Assembly: GCA_023128035.1 (NCBI GenBank)
Contig: JAGMES010000187.1
Span: 1 to 7,672, forward strand
Direction: 5' to 3'
Origin: Halanaerobiales bacterium
GTDB lineage: Bacteria > Bacillota_F > Halanaerobiia > DY22613
Length of the DNA stretch: 7,672 bases
Part shown: one piece after another, positions 1 to 6,125 of the stretch
Layout of the letters: each line of letters begins with the position of its first letter
Position numbering within the stretch: the stretch's first letter is position 1
Program-made: the position numbers and the translations under genes
The notes under the pieces: model-generated
Database searches by the model: none
Told to the model about the DNA's origin: nothing
What the model saw: only the letters and a program-made list of their open reading frames with translations

Positions 1-1
1 A

Positions 2-58
2 ACACTTGGAGTTAACTTTGTTTATGATTATTCTGAAAACAATGTTCTTTATTGTTAG
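2..58 (+). CDS. C-terminal end of an upstream phage gene (partial)
   Basis: An open frame enters from the left edge and stops at TAG (56-58). Its last 18 residues read TLGVNFVYDYSENNVLYC. The stop overlaps the Shine-Dalgarno site of the next gene (AGGA, 57-60), the same tight packing seen at other junctions here, which is the main reason to believe the frame. No function can be given from 18 residues. By position, just upstream of a baseplate J-like gene, a tail or baseplate protein is likely; in many myoviruses a gp25/W-like wedge protein or a spike protein lies here. That is inference from gene order only. Confidence 0.5.
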   Translation, partial: TLGVNFVYDYSENNVLYC

Positions 59-60
59 GA
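57..60 (+). promoter_or_regulatory. Ribosome binding site fixing the baseplate J start
   Basis: AGGA at 57-60 lies 6 bases before the ATG at 67. An in-frame TTG at 52 lies upstream of this site and cannot use it, so the ATG at 67 is the better start. Confidence 0.75.
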
Positions 61-66
61 AAAATT

Positions 67-1317
67 ATGCGATTTTTTGAGCGAAGTTTTGACAATATGG
101 TATCAAAAGGGTTACAACAGTTAACCCAAAATACTAATATTACACAGATGGTTCCCGGTTCTAAAACTAGATTTTTACTAGATACAATTTTTGACGAGCA
201 AGCCGAGCAACATTCTGTATTCAATATTAATCTCATGCAGGCTTTTTTACGTTTTGCCGATGGTGAATTTCTTGACTATTTTGGAGATATGTTAAACAAA
301 CCAAGGAAAGAAGCTACTTATGCTGAGACTACTTTAGAACAACAGAATTTTATGTTTTATACAGGCTCTGGAACTTTTGGCGATATCAATGCTAGTTCAG
401 ATTTTACTATTCCGGCAGGAACACAAGTCACCAATATCCCTTTTGAAGGAGATATAGCTACTCCGGGACTAGAAGAACAGCCAATAATAACTTATACTCT
501 TGTCTCCGATGTAATTTGTGCGGCAGATCGTTCCTTTGTCTATGCGGAGATTAGAGCTTCGGTAGAAGGCAAAGATACCAATCTTCCCAGAAATGTTTTA
601 AACCGGCATAACTTTGTCAATTATACACAGATTCAAAGAGGTTTATTGAAGTGTACTAATGAACATGCTATTTCCAGTGGGACAGAGAGAGAATCTGGCG
701 AAGCCTATAGATATCGTTTGTTAAATCAGTTTAAGGCTAAATCGCAGGCAGTTAAAATTGCTGTTAGGTTAGCAGCTCTTAGTGTACCGGGAGTAGCAAA
801 TGTTTATGGGGTTAACTTTGAGCAGGGGCCTGGAACGTATTCTTTATATATTCAGGCTGTAACTCCGACTACCAACCAAGGGTTGCTAAATATGGTAGTC
901 GATTCAGTATCCGAGGTAACAGCAGAAGGAGTAAGGCCATTTATTTTAGCGCCACTCCCTCTAGGTCTTGAATTTGTTACAGCAATAACTTGGTCGCCTA
1001 GAACGACAAATGCTCAAAAATCAGTTGCATATGCTGCAATTCGTGATAATATAGAATCTGCGTTAGGTTTATATGATATAGGAGAGTCTGTATTTATAGC
1101 AGATTTGATTAGATTGGTGTTATCTTCAGATAATCATATTTTAGGTATTGGAAGAGAAATTTCCAATAGCTTTGAAGAAATATATTTAACTCGTAGTTCA
1201 GCAGATGGAAACGGTGTTACTCGTTCTTCATTTGTTGGAGATACTATAGAACCGTTATATAATGAACGGATAATTCTTGAGACTGCGGGTAGACACCGTG
1301 GCATTGAGTTCATTTAA
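67..1317 (+). CDS. Baseplate J-like protein (baseplate wedge component)
   Basis: The product has 416 residues. Members of the baseplate J family (P2 gpJ, T4 gp6 relatives) form the wedge ring around the contractile-tail hub and help transmit the contraction signal. Seen here are the usual landmarks in order: IPAGTQV (about 115-121); a G..TNLPRNVL segment (168-178) matching the family's G-N-P stretch; ESGEAYRYRL (209-218) matching ESDExYRxR; VPGVANVYGV (240-249); a beta strand GTYSLYIQAV (256-265); and RPFILAPLPLGLEF (290-303), matching the RP...AP.P segment before the C-terminal domain. The helix IRDNIESALGLYDIGESVFIAD (325-346) also fits. About 400 residues is close to the usual family length. 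ATG at 67 is chosen over TTG at 52 because AGGA (57-60) lies 6 bases before it. The family call is firm; the exact subfamily is not. Confidence 0.85.
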   Translation: MRFFERSFDNMVSKGLQQLTQNTNITQMVPGSKTRFLLDTIFDEQAEQHSVFNINLMQAFLRFADGEFLDYFGDMLNKPRKEATYAETTLEQQNFMFYTGSGTFGDINASSDFTIPAGTQVTNIPFEGDIATPGLEEQPIITYTLVSDVICAADRSFVYAEIRASVEGKDTNLPRNVLNRHNFVNYTQIQRGLLKCTNEHAISSGTERESGEAYRYRLLNQFKAKSQAVKIAVRLAALSVPGVANVYGVNFEQGPGTYSLYIQAVTPTTNQGLLNMVVDSVSEVTAEGVRPFILAPLPLGLEFVTAITWSPRTTNAQKSVAYAAIRDNIESALGLYDIGESVFIADLIRLVLSSDNHILGIGREISNSFEEIYLTRSSADGNGVTRSSFVGDTIEPLYNERIILETAGRHRGIEFI

Positions 1318-1352
1318 CTCGGCGAAATTCGCCCAAAACCATCGAGGATAAT

Positions 1353-1736
1353 ATGACAAAAGAAGTAAAAGCAGAAACAACAAAAGAAGAGAAGGAAGTA
1401 AAGGAAGAACGAGCCAAGGCTTTACAAGAGAAGGAAGTAAAGGAAGAACGAGCCAAGGCTTTACAAGAGAAGGAAGTAAAGGAAGAACGAGCCAAGGCTT
1501 TACAAGAAGAAGAGACTTGGAAGATGAGAGCACTAGTATCTGCACAAGAGAATATTGCTGTTAAAATGGAACTTCTAAAATCACAGTCTCTATTGCTTCA
1601 AAAGGAAAAGACAGAACTGGATAAAGATATTCAGCAGTTTCAGGCAGACATGCAAGGTAAATATGGTGTAGATGCTCAAGCTCTCCCCTCTGGTGAACTT
1701 CAATATCTGCCGCCTCAAATGCCTCCAGCCAAGTAG
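1353..1736 (+). CDS. Small charged coiled-coil protein with 13-residue tandem repeats
   Basis: The product has 127 residues and is not recognised. Residues 13-51 are three identical copies of EKEVKEERAKALQ, rich in Glu, Lys, Ala and Leu. A further Leu/Lys/Glu-rich stretch to about residue 100 suggests one long helix or coiled coil. The tail (about 110-127) is Pro-rich and ends in QMPPAK. There are no Cys residues, signal peptide or membrane segment. GAGGA (1344-1348) lies 4 bases before the ATG, a strong ribosome binding site. It sits 35 bases after the baseplate J gene, and its stop is followed directly by the next gene's Shine-Dalgarno site. A role as a rod, spacer, assembly chaperone or oligomerising tail component is inference from shape and place. 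Gene status is well supported; the antisense open frames across the repeat are shadows of it. Confidence 0.8.
   Translation: MTKEVKAETTKEEKEVKEERAKALQEKEVKEERAKALQEKEVKEERAKALQEEETWKMRALVSAQENIAVKMELLKSQSLLLQKEKTELDKDIQQFQADMQGKYGVDAQALPSGELQYLPPQMPPAK
1389..1505 (+). repeat. Three exact tandem copies of a 39-bp unit
   Basis: Copies at 1389-1427, 1428-1466 and 1467-1505 are identical base for base. Each encodes EKEVKEERAKALQ in frame. The lack of any silent difference points to recent expansion by slippage or unequal recombination, so copy number may vary between relatives. Array length changes would keep the reading frame because 39 is a multiple of 3. Confidence 0.97.
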
Positions 1737-1738
1737 GA
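1735..1738 (+). promoter_or_regulatory. Ribosome binding site with ambiguous start downstream
   Basis: AGGA (1735-1738) overlaps the TAG stop of the coiled-coil gene. Six bases downstream lies ATT (1745); the in-frame TTG is 12 bases downstream (1751). No ATG or GTG occurs in frame at normal spacing. The site therefore favours either a rare ATT start or a TTG with long spacing. Confidence 0.6.
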
Positions 1739-1750
1739 ATTTAGATTGAC

Positions 1751-3385
1751 TTGCTAACCCGTAGACCATCTCGACGTTATTATCATAGTTGGATGACGCA
1801 GCGATTGCTTAATCGAGCGCCGGAATGGTCTCGGGTGCGGGCTTTTCCTTATTCTATTGGTCAACAAGTAGTCAATCCTCTTGGTTTAGAAATTCAAGAA
1901 ACTGTTCAAAGTCTTATAGAAGAAAGATATAATTCTTTTCTTTCTACTGCCGATATAAGTATTATGGATAGAGTTTTTGAGGCTGAACTGCCAAAAGATT
2001 TAAATTTTATTCAGACGGACGATACAGATGGATTGTCTGTTTATAAGGTTCCTACTGTCTATGCTGTAATCAACGGAACAGAAGAAGAAATTATTATTGC
2101 GGAGAATAACAATATAAAAACATTTTGGTATGATTGTCTTCCTACTCGTATAGAAGATGGAGAAGAATCTTATTCTTATAATGATGTTGTATCTTCAGCT
2201 ATAGTCGATTTAACTTCTGTTACTCCTGATAGCATAGTATTGCCTGGGTATTTATATATAACTATTACTGGCAATACCAATTGGGAAGCTGAAAGTAAAA
2301 ATAGGCGCTATTATTCAAAAATTATATTAGAGGGTACTCTGCGCAAAGATGTTGAAGAGATAAAAGAATCTATTCCGATTAGATATAATTCTACTTTTCG
2401 CACGTTAAACCAATGGGAAAGTATAGAGAATGTAGTAGCAGCATATCTTTCAGATGATGCTCAGGTAATAATTAGTTCTTTACCTTTCGCGGCAGATACT
2501 GAATTAGACAAAAGAAATATTTATATACCTTCTACTAAAGATGAAAGAATACAGTTTGTTAGACTTGGTAGTCAAGAATGGGGAAGTACTCTTATAGTAG
2601 ATTCTTTTACTTCTTCCGATATGGATACCGTTAGATTGGGATATGAAGAAAAAGAAATAATTTATGAGATGGAATTGTTGAATGATAGCAGTAATAATAT
2701 AACTCTTAATGATATCGCTATTCAGCCAAATACAAATTTAGTTTTTGGTATCGACGATAATAATTTTTATATTTATGATATGAATCTTCCTTATCCAGAT
2801 ACTAGTAATATGGTTGACGAAAGCGCAGATATCAAAATGGAAATGGCATCTGATAGATGGACTTATATACGAGGAGAGACCGCAACTATTCAAACAAGAA
2901 TCCTTGGTTTTATGGATGTCCCAATTGCTAGTCGTTGGACAATTACTTTACCTGACGGAAATTCTTATTATATGGGACTAGATGGTTCTTTGTGGGGAAT
3001 GGATACAGATGCTTGGTTAAGCAATCCTAAATGGGAATCAGGCTATTGGGATGAAGCAAATATTAAATTTGTTTTAACTCAATCAGGAACTTATACTATT
3101 GGTTTGGAATGTAAATATTATACTGAGCGTAGTGGCGAAGAAATTATTCGAACTATCAAGTCCCTCTTGACAGTTCCTGCTATTCAACCTGAACAACAAT
3201 TGAGTCTTCCAGTTACTTTACATTCTTGTACTAAGTTAGCTTTTGATTCAGATGGATTGCTTTGGTTGTACGACGGAACTGATATTCATAAAATGGATAT
3301 CTTTTATGATTATTTTATGGTTGATTATGAACAGCGTAAAGTATTTTTGCGTGAACAATATTCTGAAATTAGGGTTGCTCAGTGA
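1751..3385 (+). CDS. Large tail/baseplate structural protein, unrecognised; possible Ig-like segment
   Basis: The product has about 544 residues and I recognise no family firmly. The N-terminus is basic (LTRRPSRRYYHSW), followed by a helical stretch (about 15-75); the rest is acidic and beta-rich. Residues about 363-476 read like an Ig or PKD-type fold: RGETATIQTRILG, a W.ITLPDG turn, then SGTYTIGLECKYY and a closing strand LLTV. Near the C-terminus, LAFDSDGLLWLYDGTDIHKM resembles a beta-propeller-type strand pair, and the last residues contain YFMVDYEQRKVFL, a pattern echoed in two downstream genes. There is no signal peptide or membrane segment. The start is uncertain: TTG at 1751 is used here, ATT at 1745 has better Shine-Dalgarno spacing (546 residues), and ATG at 1793 lacks a clear site. 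It overlaps the next gene by 4 bases. A structural role is inferred from neighbours, size and composition. Confidence 0.75.
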   Translation: MLTRRPSRRYYHSWMTQRLLNRAPEWSRVRAFPYSIGQQVVNPLGLEIQETVQSLIEERYNSFLSTADISIMDRVFEAELPKDLNFIQTDDTDGLSVYKVPTVYAVINGTEEEIIIAENNNIKTFWYDCLPTRIEDGEESYSYNDVVSSAIVDLTSVTPDSIVLPGYLYITITGNTNWEAESKNRRYYSKIILEGTLRKDVEEIKESIPIRYNSTFRTLNQWESIENVVAAYLSDDAQVIISSLPFAADTELDKRNIYIPSTKDERIQFVRLGSQEWGSTLIVDSFTSSDMDTVRLGYEEKEIIYEMELLNDSSNNITLNDIAIQPNTNLVFGIDDNNFYIYDMNLPYPDTSNMVDESADIKMEMASDRWTYIRGETATIQTRILGFMDVPIASRWTITLPDGNSYYMGLDGSLWGMDTDAWLSNPKWESGYWDEANIKFVLTQSGTYTIGLECKYYTERSGEEIIRTIKSLLTVPAIQPEQQLSLPVTLHSCTKLAFDSDGLLWLYDGTDIHKMDIFYDYFMVDYEQRKVFLREQYSEIRVAQ

Positions 3386-4326
3386 GCCATATTAAGATAG
3401 GTTTTTGTGTAAACGTTCTTCCTCCTACTCAGGGTAGAATTGCTCCTATAGAAAGAAAGATTGCCAATGCTTTTGACTATATTGGAGGAATATTATCTAC
3501 CGAGAGATTAGACGGCGAACAAAATGTAGAATACAGAAACCGTCTTTTCGATGTTACTGTTCATCCTTCTGGTCCTACTTATCCTGGTGTAATCAATGGT
3601 TTGGCTAGAGAGTTTGGGTTTTTGCGCGAAAAAACATTGCTTATAGATCTTAAGGTTACTTCTGGCGGAGCTACTATTGCCGAGAAACCTAGAGTAGACA
3701 TCTTGGCAAATAGGATTGTTTTATATGACAGCTGGACAAATCCTGAACAATATACAATAGATAGAGAAGTACGCTTTTATGATTCCGAGGACGAAGGTTT
3801 CTATTTGCAGGGTCTCGTCAATGGAATTAACAATTCAACTTGTTTCTCAGCAAATTTATATTCTGGCATTCGAACCAATTTACATAGTTTTAGATTGGTT
3901 CGAGGAACTTCTGCTATAGTTGTATTGAATGATTTGGTTAGAGCCGACAAAACAACTTTCTTTAAATATGGAAATATTATTCAAGGTACTCTATGGTTTG
4001 AAGAAAAAGATATATTTGTTACAGAAGTATTTACCACTCCTGTAACTGATGGTGAATATTATGTAGACTATACGGAAGGTCAAGTACAGTCTTACCTTGT
4101 ACCAAGTGGAAATGGAGCTTGTGGGTATAATTGTTATTCTTTTCCACTAAAAGTAGACTCGACTCCTATACAAGTTTTTAGTTTACATGATGAAGATTTT
4201 ACCGATGAATTGTTTTATAAAGAAAACTTAGATTCAGGAGAGCAAATTAGCGGATTGCCTAATGGCGAAGGTTCTGAAATTTATCAGCAATTATTTAAAG
4301 AAACTTCTGTCTTTTGGGGAAGGTAA
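3382..4326 (+). CDS. Tail/baseplate structural protein, unrecognised; weak baseplate-J-like N-terminal motif
   Basis: The product has 314 residues. The start is GTG at 3382, which shares GTGA with the stop of the upstream gene; AGGG (3371-3374) lies 7 bases before it, so coupled translation is likely. The N-terminal part has a helical stretch (IERKIANAFDYIGG), then LDGEQNVEYRNRLFDV and YPGVINGLAREFGF. The E..VEYRNRL block recalls the ESDExYRxRL segment of baseplate J proteins, but the rest does not align by eye, so this is a hint only. The remainder is beta-rich, with DGEYYVDYTEGQVQSY (from residue 223) echoing motifs in the genes on either side. It ends in ETSVFWGR, which closely parallels the last residues of the following endonuclease (ETKTFWGN). 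The 3' end may have been remade when the endonuclease gene arrived. Confidence 0.8.
   Translation: MSHIKIGFCVNVLPPTQGRIAPIERKIANAFDYIGGILSTERLDGEQNVEYRNRLFDVTVHPSGPTYPGVINGLAREFGFLREKTLLIDLKVTSGGATIAEKPRVDILANRIVLYDSWTNPEQYTIDREVRFYDSEDEGFYLQGLVNGINNSTCFSANLYSGIRTNLHSFRLVRGTSAIVVLNDLVRADKTTFFKYGNIIQGTLWFEEKDIFVTEVFTTPVTDGEYYVDYTEGQVQSYLVPSGNGACGYNCYSFPLKVDSTPIQVFSLHDEDFTDELFYKENLDSGEQISGLPNGEGSEIYQQLFKETSVFWGR
4311..4321 (+). repeat. Left copy of 11-bp direct repeat bordering the endonuclease gene
   Basis: CTTTTGGGGAA occurs here at the 3' end of the upstream structural gene and again at 5054-5064 at the 3' end of the endonuclease gene. The copies are 743 bases apart and in the same codon phase (TTT TGG GGA, encoding FWG). 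Confidence 0.9.
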
Positions 4327-4337
4327 CTAAGGATATT

Positions 4338-5069
4338 ATGAGTAATAAGAAAATTTGTTTTGTAGAGAATTGTGACAGAGACTATTCTGCTAAAGGTCTG
4401 TGCAAAATGCATTATAAACGCTGGAAAAAGCATGGAGATCCATACAAAACGCTAAGAGTTCTTGGACAAAAAGGTTGTTTGGTAAAAGATTGTGAAAATA
4501 AACATAAAGCTAAAGGATATTGTAAATATCATTACCAACAGATGTTGTATTATGGGAAAATTCCTGAGCGTACACAATATACCGCTAATGAATTTATAGA
4601 CTTAGGTGATAATATAACTGAAATTATTTTATATAATAAAAAACATAAAGAAGTTACTAGGAGTTTGATTGATACTGATAGGGTGTCGTTGCTGAAAAAC
4701 TATAAATGGTGTTTAAGCGGTCATAGATATGTTATGACAAAAGTAAACAATAAAAGTATGTTTTTACATTGGTTTGTTGTAGGATATCCTTTAAACTCTT
4801 TTGAAATAGATCATATAAATAGAAAGCCTTTAGATAATAGAGAAAAGAATCTAAGAAGAGTTACGCATAGTCAAAATCTACAAAATCAAAGTATTCGTTT
4901 TGATAATACTTCTGGTTACAAAGGTGTTAGCTGGAGCAAGAGAAGCCAAAAGTGGCGTGCCTATATCACAATTAATAATAAAGAAAAACATTTAGGCTAT
5001 TTTACTAAGATTGAAGAGGCAGTCAAAGTTCGAGAACAAGCAGAGACTAAAACCTTTTGGGGAAATTAG
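4338..5069 (+). CDS. HNH homing endonuclease with twin zinc-finger-like motifs and C-terminal AP2-like domain
   Basis: The product has 243 residues, Lys/Arg-rich and basic, unlike its acidic neighbours. Two copies of Cx4Cx9CxxH lie at C7-H25 and C47-H65, likely zinc-binding DNA-contact modules. The catalytic HNH (HNH_3-type) segment covers about 140-183: LHWF, then EIDHIN with H159 as likely general base, LDNREKNLR (N167, N171) and HSQNLQN (N180, N183). An AP2-like DNA-binding domain follows (about 192-236): SGYKGVSW, KWRAYI, HLGYF, EEAV. Such proteins cut DNA lacking the gene and spread it by repair; they often sit between phage genes without an intron. ATG at 4338 is chosen because AAGGA (4329-4333) lies 4 bases upstream; the open frame extends 8 codons further up but overlaps the previous gene. 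Its TAG stop touches the ATG of the next gene. All HNH residues look intact, so it may be active. No intron or intein sign was seen. Confidence 0.9.
   Translation: MSNKKICFVENCDRDYSAKGLCKMHYKRWKKHGDPYKTLRVLGQKGCLVKDCENKHKAKGYCKYHYQQMLYYGKIPERTQYTANEFIDLGDNITEIILYNKKHKEVTRSLIDTDRVSLLKNYKWCLSGHRYVMTKVNNKSMFLHWFVVGYPLNSFEIDHINRKPLDNREKNLRRVTHSQNLQNQSIRFDNTSGYKGVSWSKRSQKWRAYITINNKEKHLGYFTKIEEAVKVREQAETKTFWGN
4356..4535 (+). repeat. Internal duplication encoding two zinc-finger-like motifs
   Basis: The blocks 4356-4415 and 4476-4535 lie 120 bases (40 codons) apart. Each encodes Cx4Cx9CxxHY preceded by similar residues, with AKG before the third Cys in both. The DNA copies are diverged but share short runs such as GCTAAAGG, so the duplication is old compared with the 39-bp array upstream. 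Confidence 0.75.
5054..5064 (+). repeat. Right copy of 11-bp direct repeat bordering the endonuclease gene
   Basis: This is the second copy of CTTTTGGGGAA (first at 4311-4321). It lies in the last codons of the endonuclease gene, and its GGGGA (5059-5063) also serves as the ribosome binding site of the following gene, 6 bases before ATG 5070. Confidence 0.9.
5059..5063 (+). promoter_or_regulatory. Ribosome binding site of the gene at 5070, inside the endonuclease 3' end
   Basis: GGGGA at 5059-5063 is 6 bases before the ATG at 5070. It lies within the direct repeat, so the same site would have been available in an ancestor without the endonuclease. Confidence 0.7.
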
Positions 5070-6125
5070 ATGGTAGCTAGACCATATAACGATTTTCGTA
5101 CTTGCCAGCTTGTTTATGGAGAAGCTGTAACTAAACCTTATGTAGGTTTTGAAAATACAAATCGGCCAGAAGGTTGGCAATATGATATTAAACGTTGGTG
5201 TAGTATCTTCGATCTTAAATTACCGAGCTTACCTCGGTTGTTCAATCCTTCTACTCAGGGAATTGTGACATCGGAATATTTTAAATCTGGCGTAGGCGAT
5301 GTAGAAGAAGGAGATTTATATCTAAGTAAACTAATAGATACTAGTATAAACAATGAACGTCAATGGGTTCCAAGACTTGAGAATGGCTATTATTATAGAT
5401 ATAATACACCATATTTTTATTATAGCGATAATAGCAGAATACAGCAGGTACATCCTAATGATAATAAAGATGGTAGAAATGTTGTTAGATTAGAGACTGA
5501 ACCTCTAATAGGAGATCCTATTCTTGCCGCTACTTTTTGTCGGCACCCTATCACAAAATCAATTAAATATAAGCTTAAAGTTGCGCAGGTAAGTACTTTC
5601 ACTGGCATGTATTCAGGTGAAGAAGAATTAGAAACTGTAACCGAATTAGGAAAAATTCTTTGGAGTAATGTAGATATTACAAAGAGAGAATTTATAGTTG
5701 ACACATCTATAGAAGATAAGATTTACTTAAGATTCAATAGAGACTTTGTTAGAACTTATGGTACAATACCTATTGTTTATGATGATCTAGCTTTGTGCGA
5801 ACAGCTAGGTATATCAGATGGTACTGATTATCAAGTATTTTCTGCGGAAAATTTTCCTGTTTTAGTAGATCCTAGTTATCATCTATATATAATTGATGCT
5901 ATAGCTAAAACTTGGGAAGAAGCAATTAGAGTCGATACTTGGTTTGAACTTTTATCTTTACCGGCTTATCCTGGTATTAGGTACTTTGTCGATAGAGATT
6001 TTAATATTATTTATTTTGGCGGAATAGCAGATAATTATGTGCCAGCTTTAGGTTCGGAAATTGTAGTTGTTTATGATGCTACTTTACGTATAGAGTACGA
6101 GGAGAATTTTGACTCTCAATCATAA
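5070..6125 (+). CDS. Tail/baseplate structural protein, unrecognised
   Basis: The product has 351 residues and no family is recognised. It is acidic, rich in Tyr and Asp, and apparently mostly beta, with no signal peptide or membrane segment. The N-terminal third contains LKLPSLPRLFNPSTQG and the middle part reads like alternating strands. The C-terminal part holds GIRYFVDRDFNIIYFGG (from residue 302), then SEIVVVYDATLRIEYE. This strand pattern (aromatic-V-D, four or five residues, hydrophobic pair) recurs in the two structural genes upstream of the endonuclease, hinting at a shared module. ATG 5070 directly follows the TAG of the endonuclease gene, and its GGGGA ribosome binding site lies inside that gene. 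The 3' end overlaps the next gene by 17 bases. A structural role is inferred from context. Confidence 0.8.
   Translation: MVARPYNDFRTCQLVYGEAVTKPYVGFENTNRPEGWQYDIKRWCSIFDLKLPSLPRLFNPSTQGIVTSEYFKSGVGDVEEGDLYLSKLIDTSINNERQWVPRLENGYYYRYNTPYFYYSDNSRIQQVHPNDNKDGRNVVRLETEPLIGDPILAATFCRHPITKSIKYKLKVAQVSTFTGMYSGEEELETVTELGKILWSNVDITKREFIVDTSIEDKIYLRFNRDFVRTYGTIPIVYDDLALCEQLGISDGTDYQVFSAENFPVLVDPSYHLYIIDAIAKTWEEAIRVDTWFELLSLPAYPGIRYFVDRDFNIIYFGGIADNYVPALGSEIVVVYDATLRIEYEENFDSQS
6099..6104 (+). promoter_or_regulatory. Ribosome binding site supporting a TTG start at 6109
   Basis: GAGGAG at 6099-6104 is a near-perfect Shine-Dalgarno sequence 4 bases before TTG 6109, inside the end of the preceding gene. 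No other start codon follows at suitable spacing, so TTG is very likely the true start. Confidence 0.75.

Noticed and set aside
52..66. Five-codon upstream extension of the baseplate J gene from TTG 52
   Set aside because: The Shine-Dalgarno site AGGA (57-60) lies downstream of this TTG and is correctly spaced for ATG 67.
11..820. GTTAACTTTG occurring at 11-20 and 811-820
   Set aside because: A 10-base match encoding GVNF in both places without flanking similarity; treated as chance.
1321..1333. GGCGAA-A-TTCGCC inverted repeat between the baseplate J and coiled-coil genes
   Set aside because: The stem is short, the loop is tiny and there is no T-run, so it is not a terminator. Six-base inverted repeats with short loops are expected several times by chance in 7.7 kb. 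It could be a minor RNA hairpin but nothing supports that.
1255..1545. Antisense open frames (1255-1545 and 1310-1495) with LVKPWLVLPLLPS repeats
   Set aside because: They are the reverse complement of the 39-bp array. They have no ribosome binding site support and lie opposite well-supported coding genes.
4314..4337. Eight-codon upstream extension of the endonuclease gene from 4314
   Set aside because: It overlaps the preceding gene and would bypass the strong AAGGA site placed 4 bases before ATG 4338.
5222..5238. ACCGAG-CTTAC-CTCGGT hairpin inside the 5070 gene
   Set aside because: It is a perfect 6-bp stem but lies within coding sequence (LPSLPR), has no T-run and is at chance expectation.
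5420..5704. Minus-strand open frames at 12-236, 4992-5180, 5420-5704 and 6821-7090
   Set aside because: Each lies fully opposite convincing plus-strand genes, shows no recognisable domain and no sensible operon placement.
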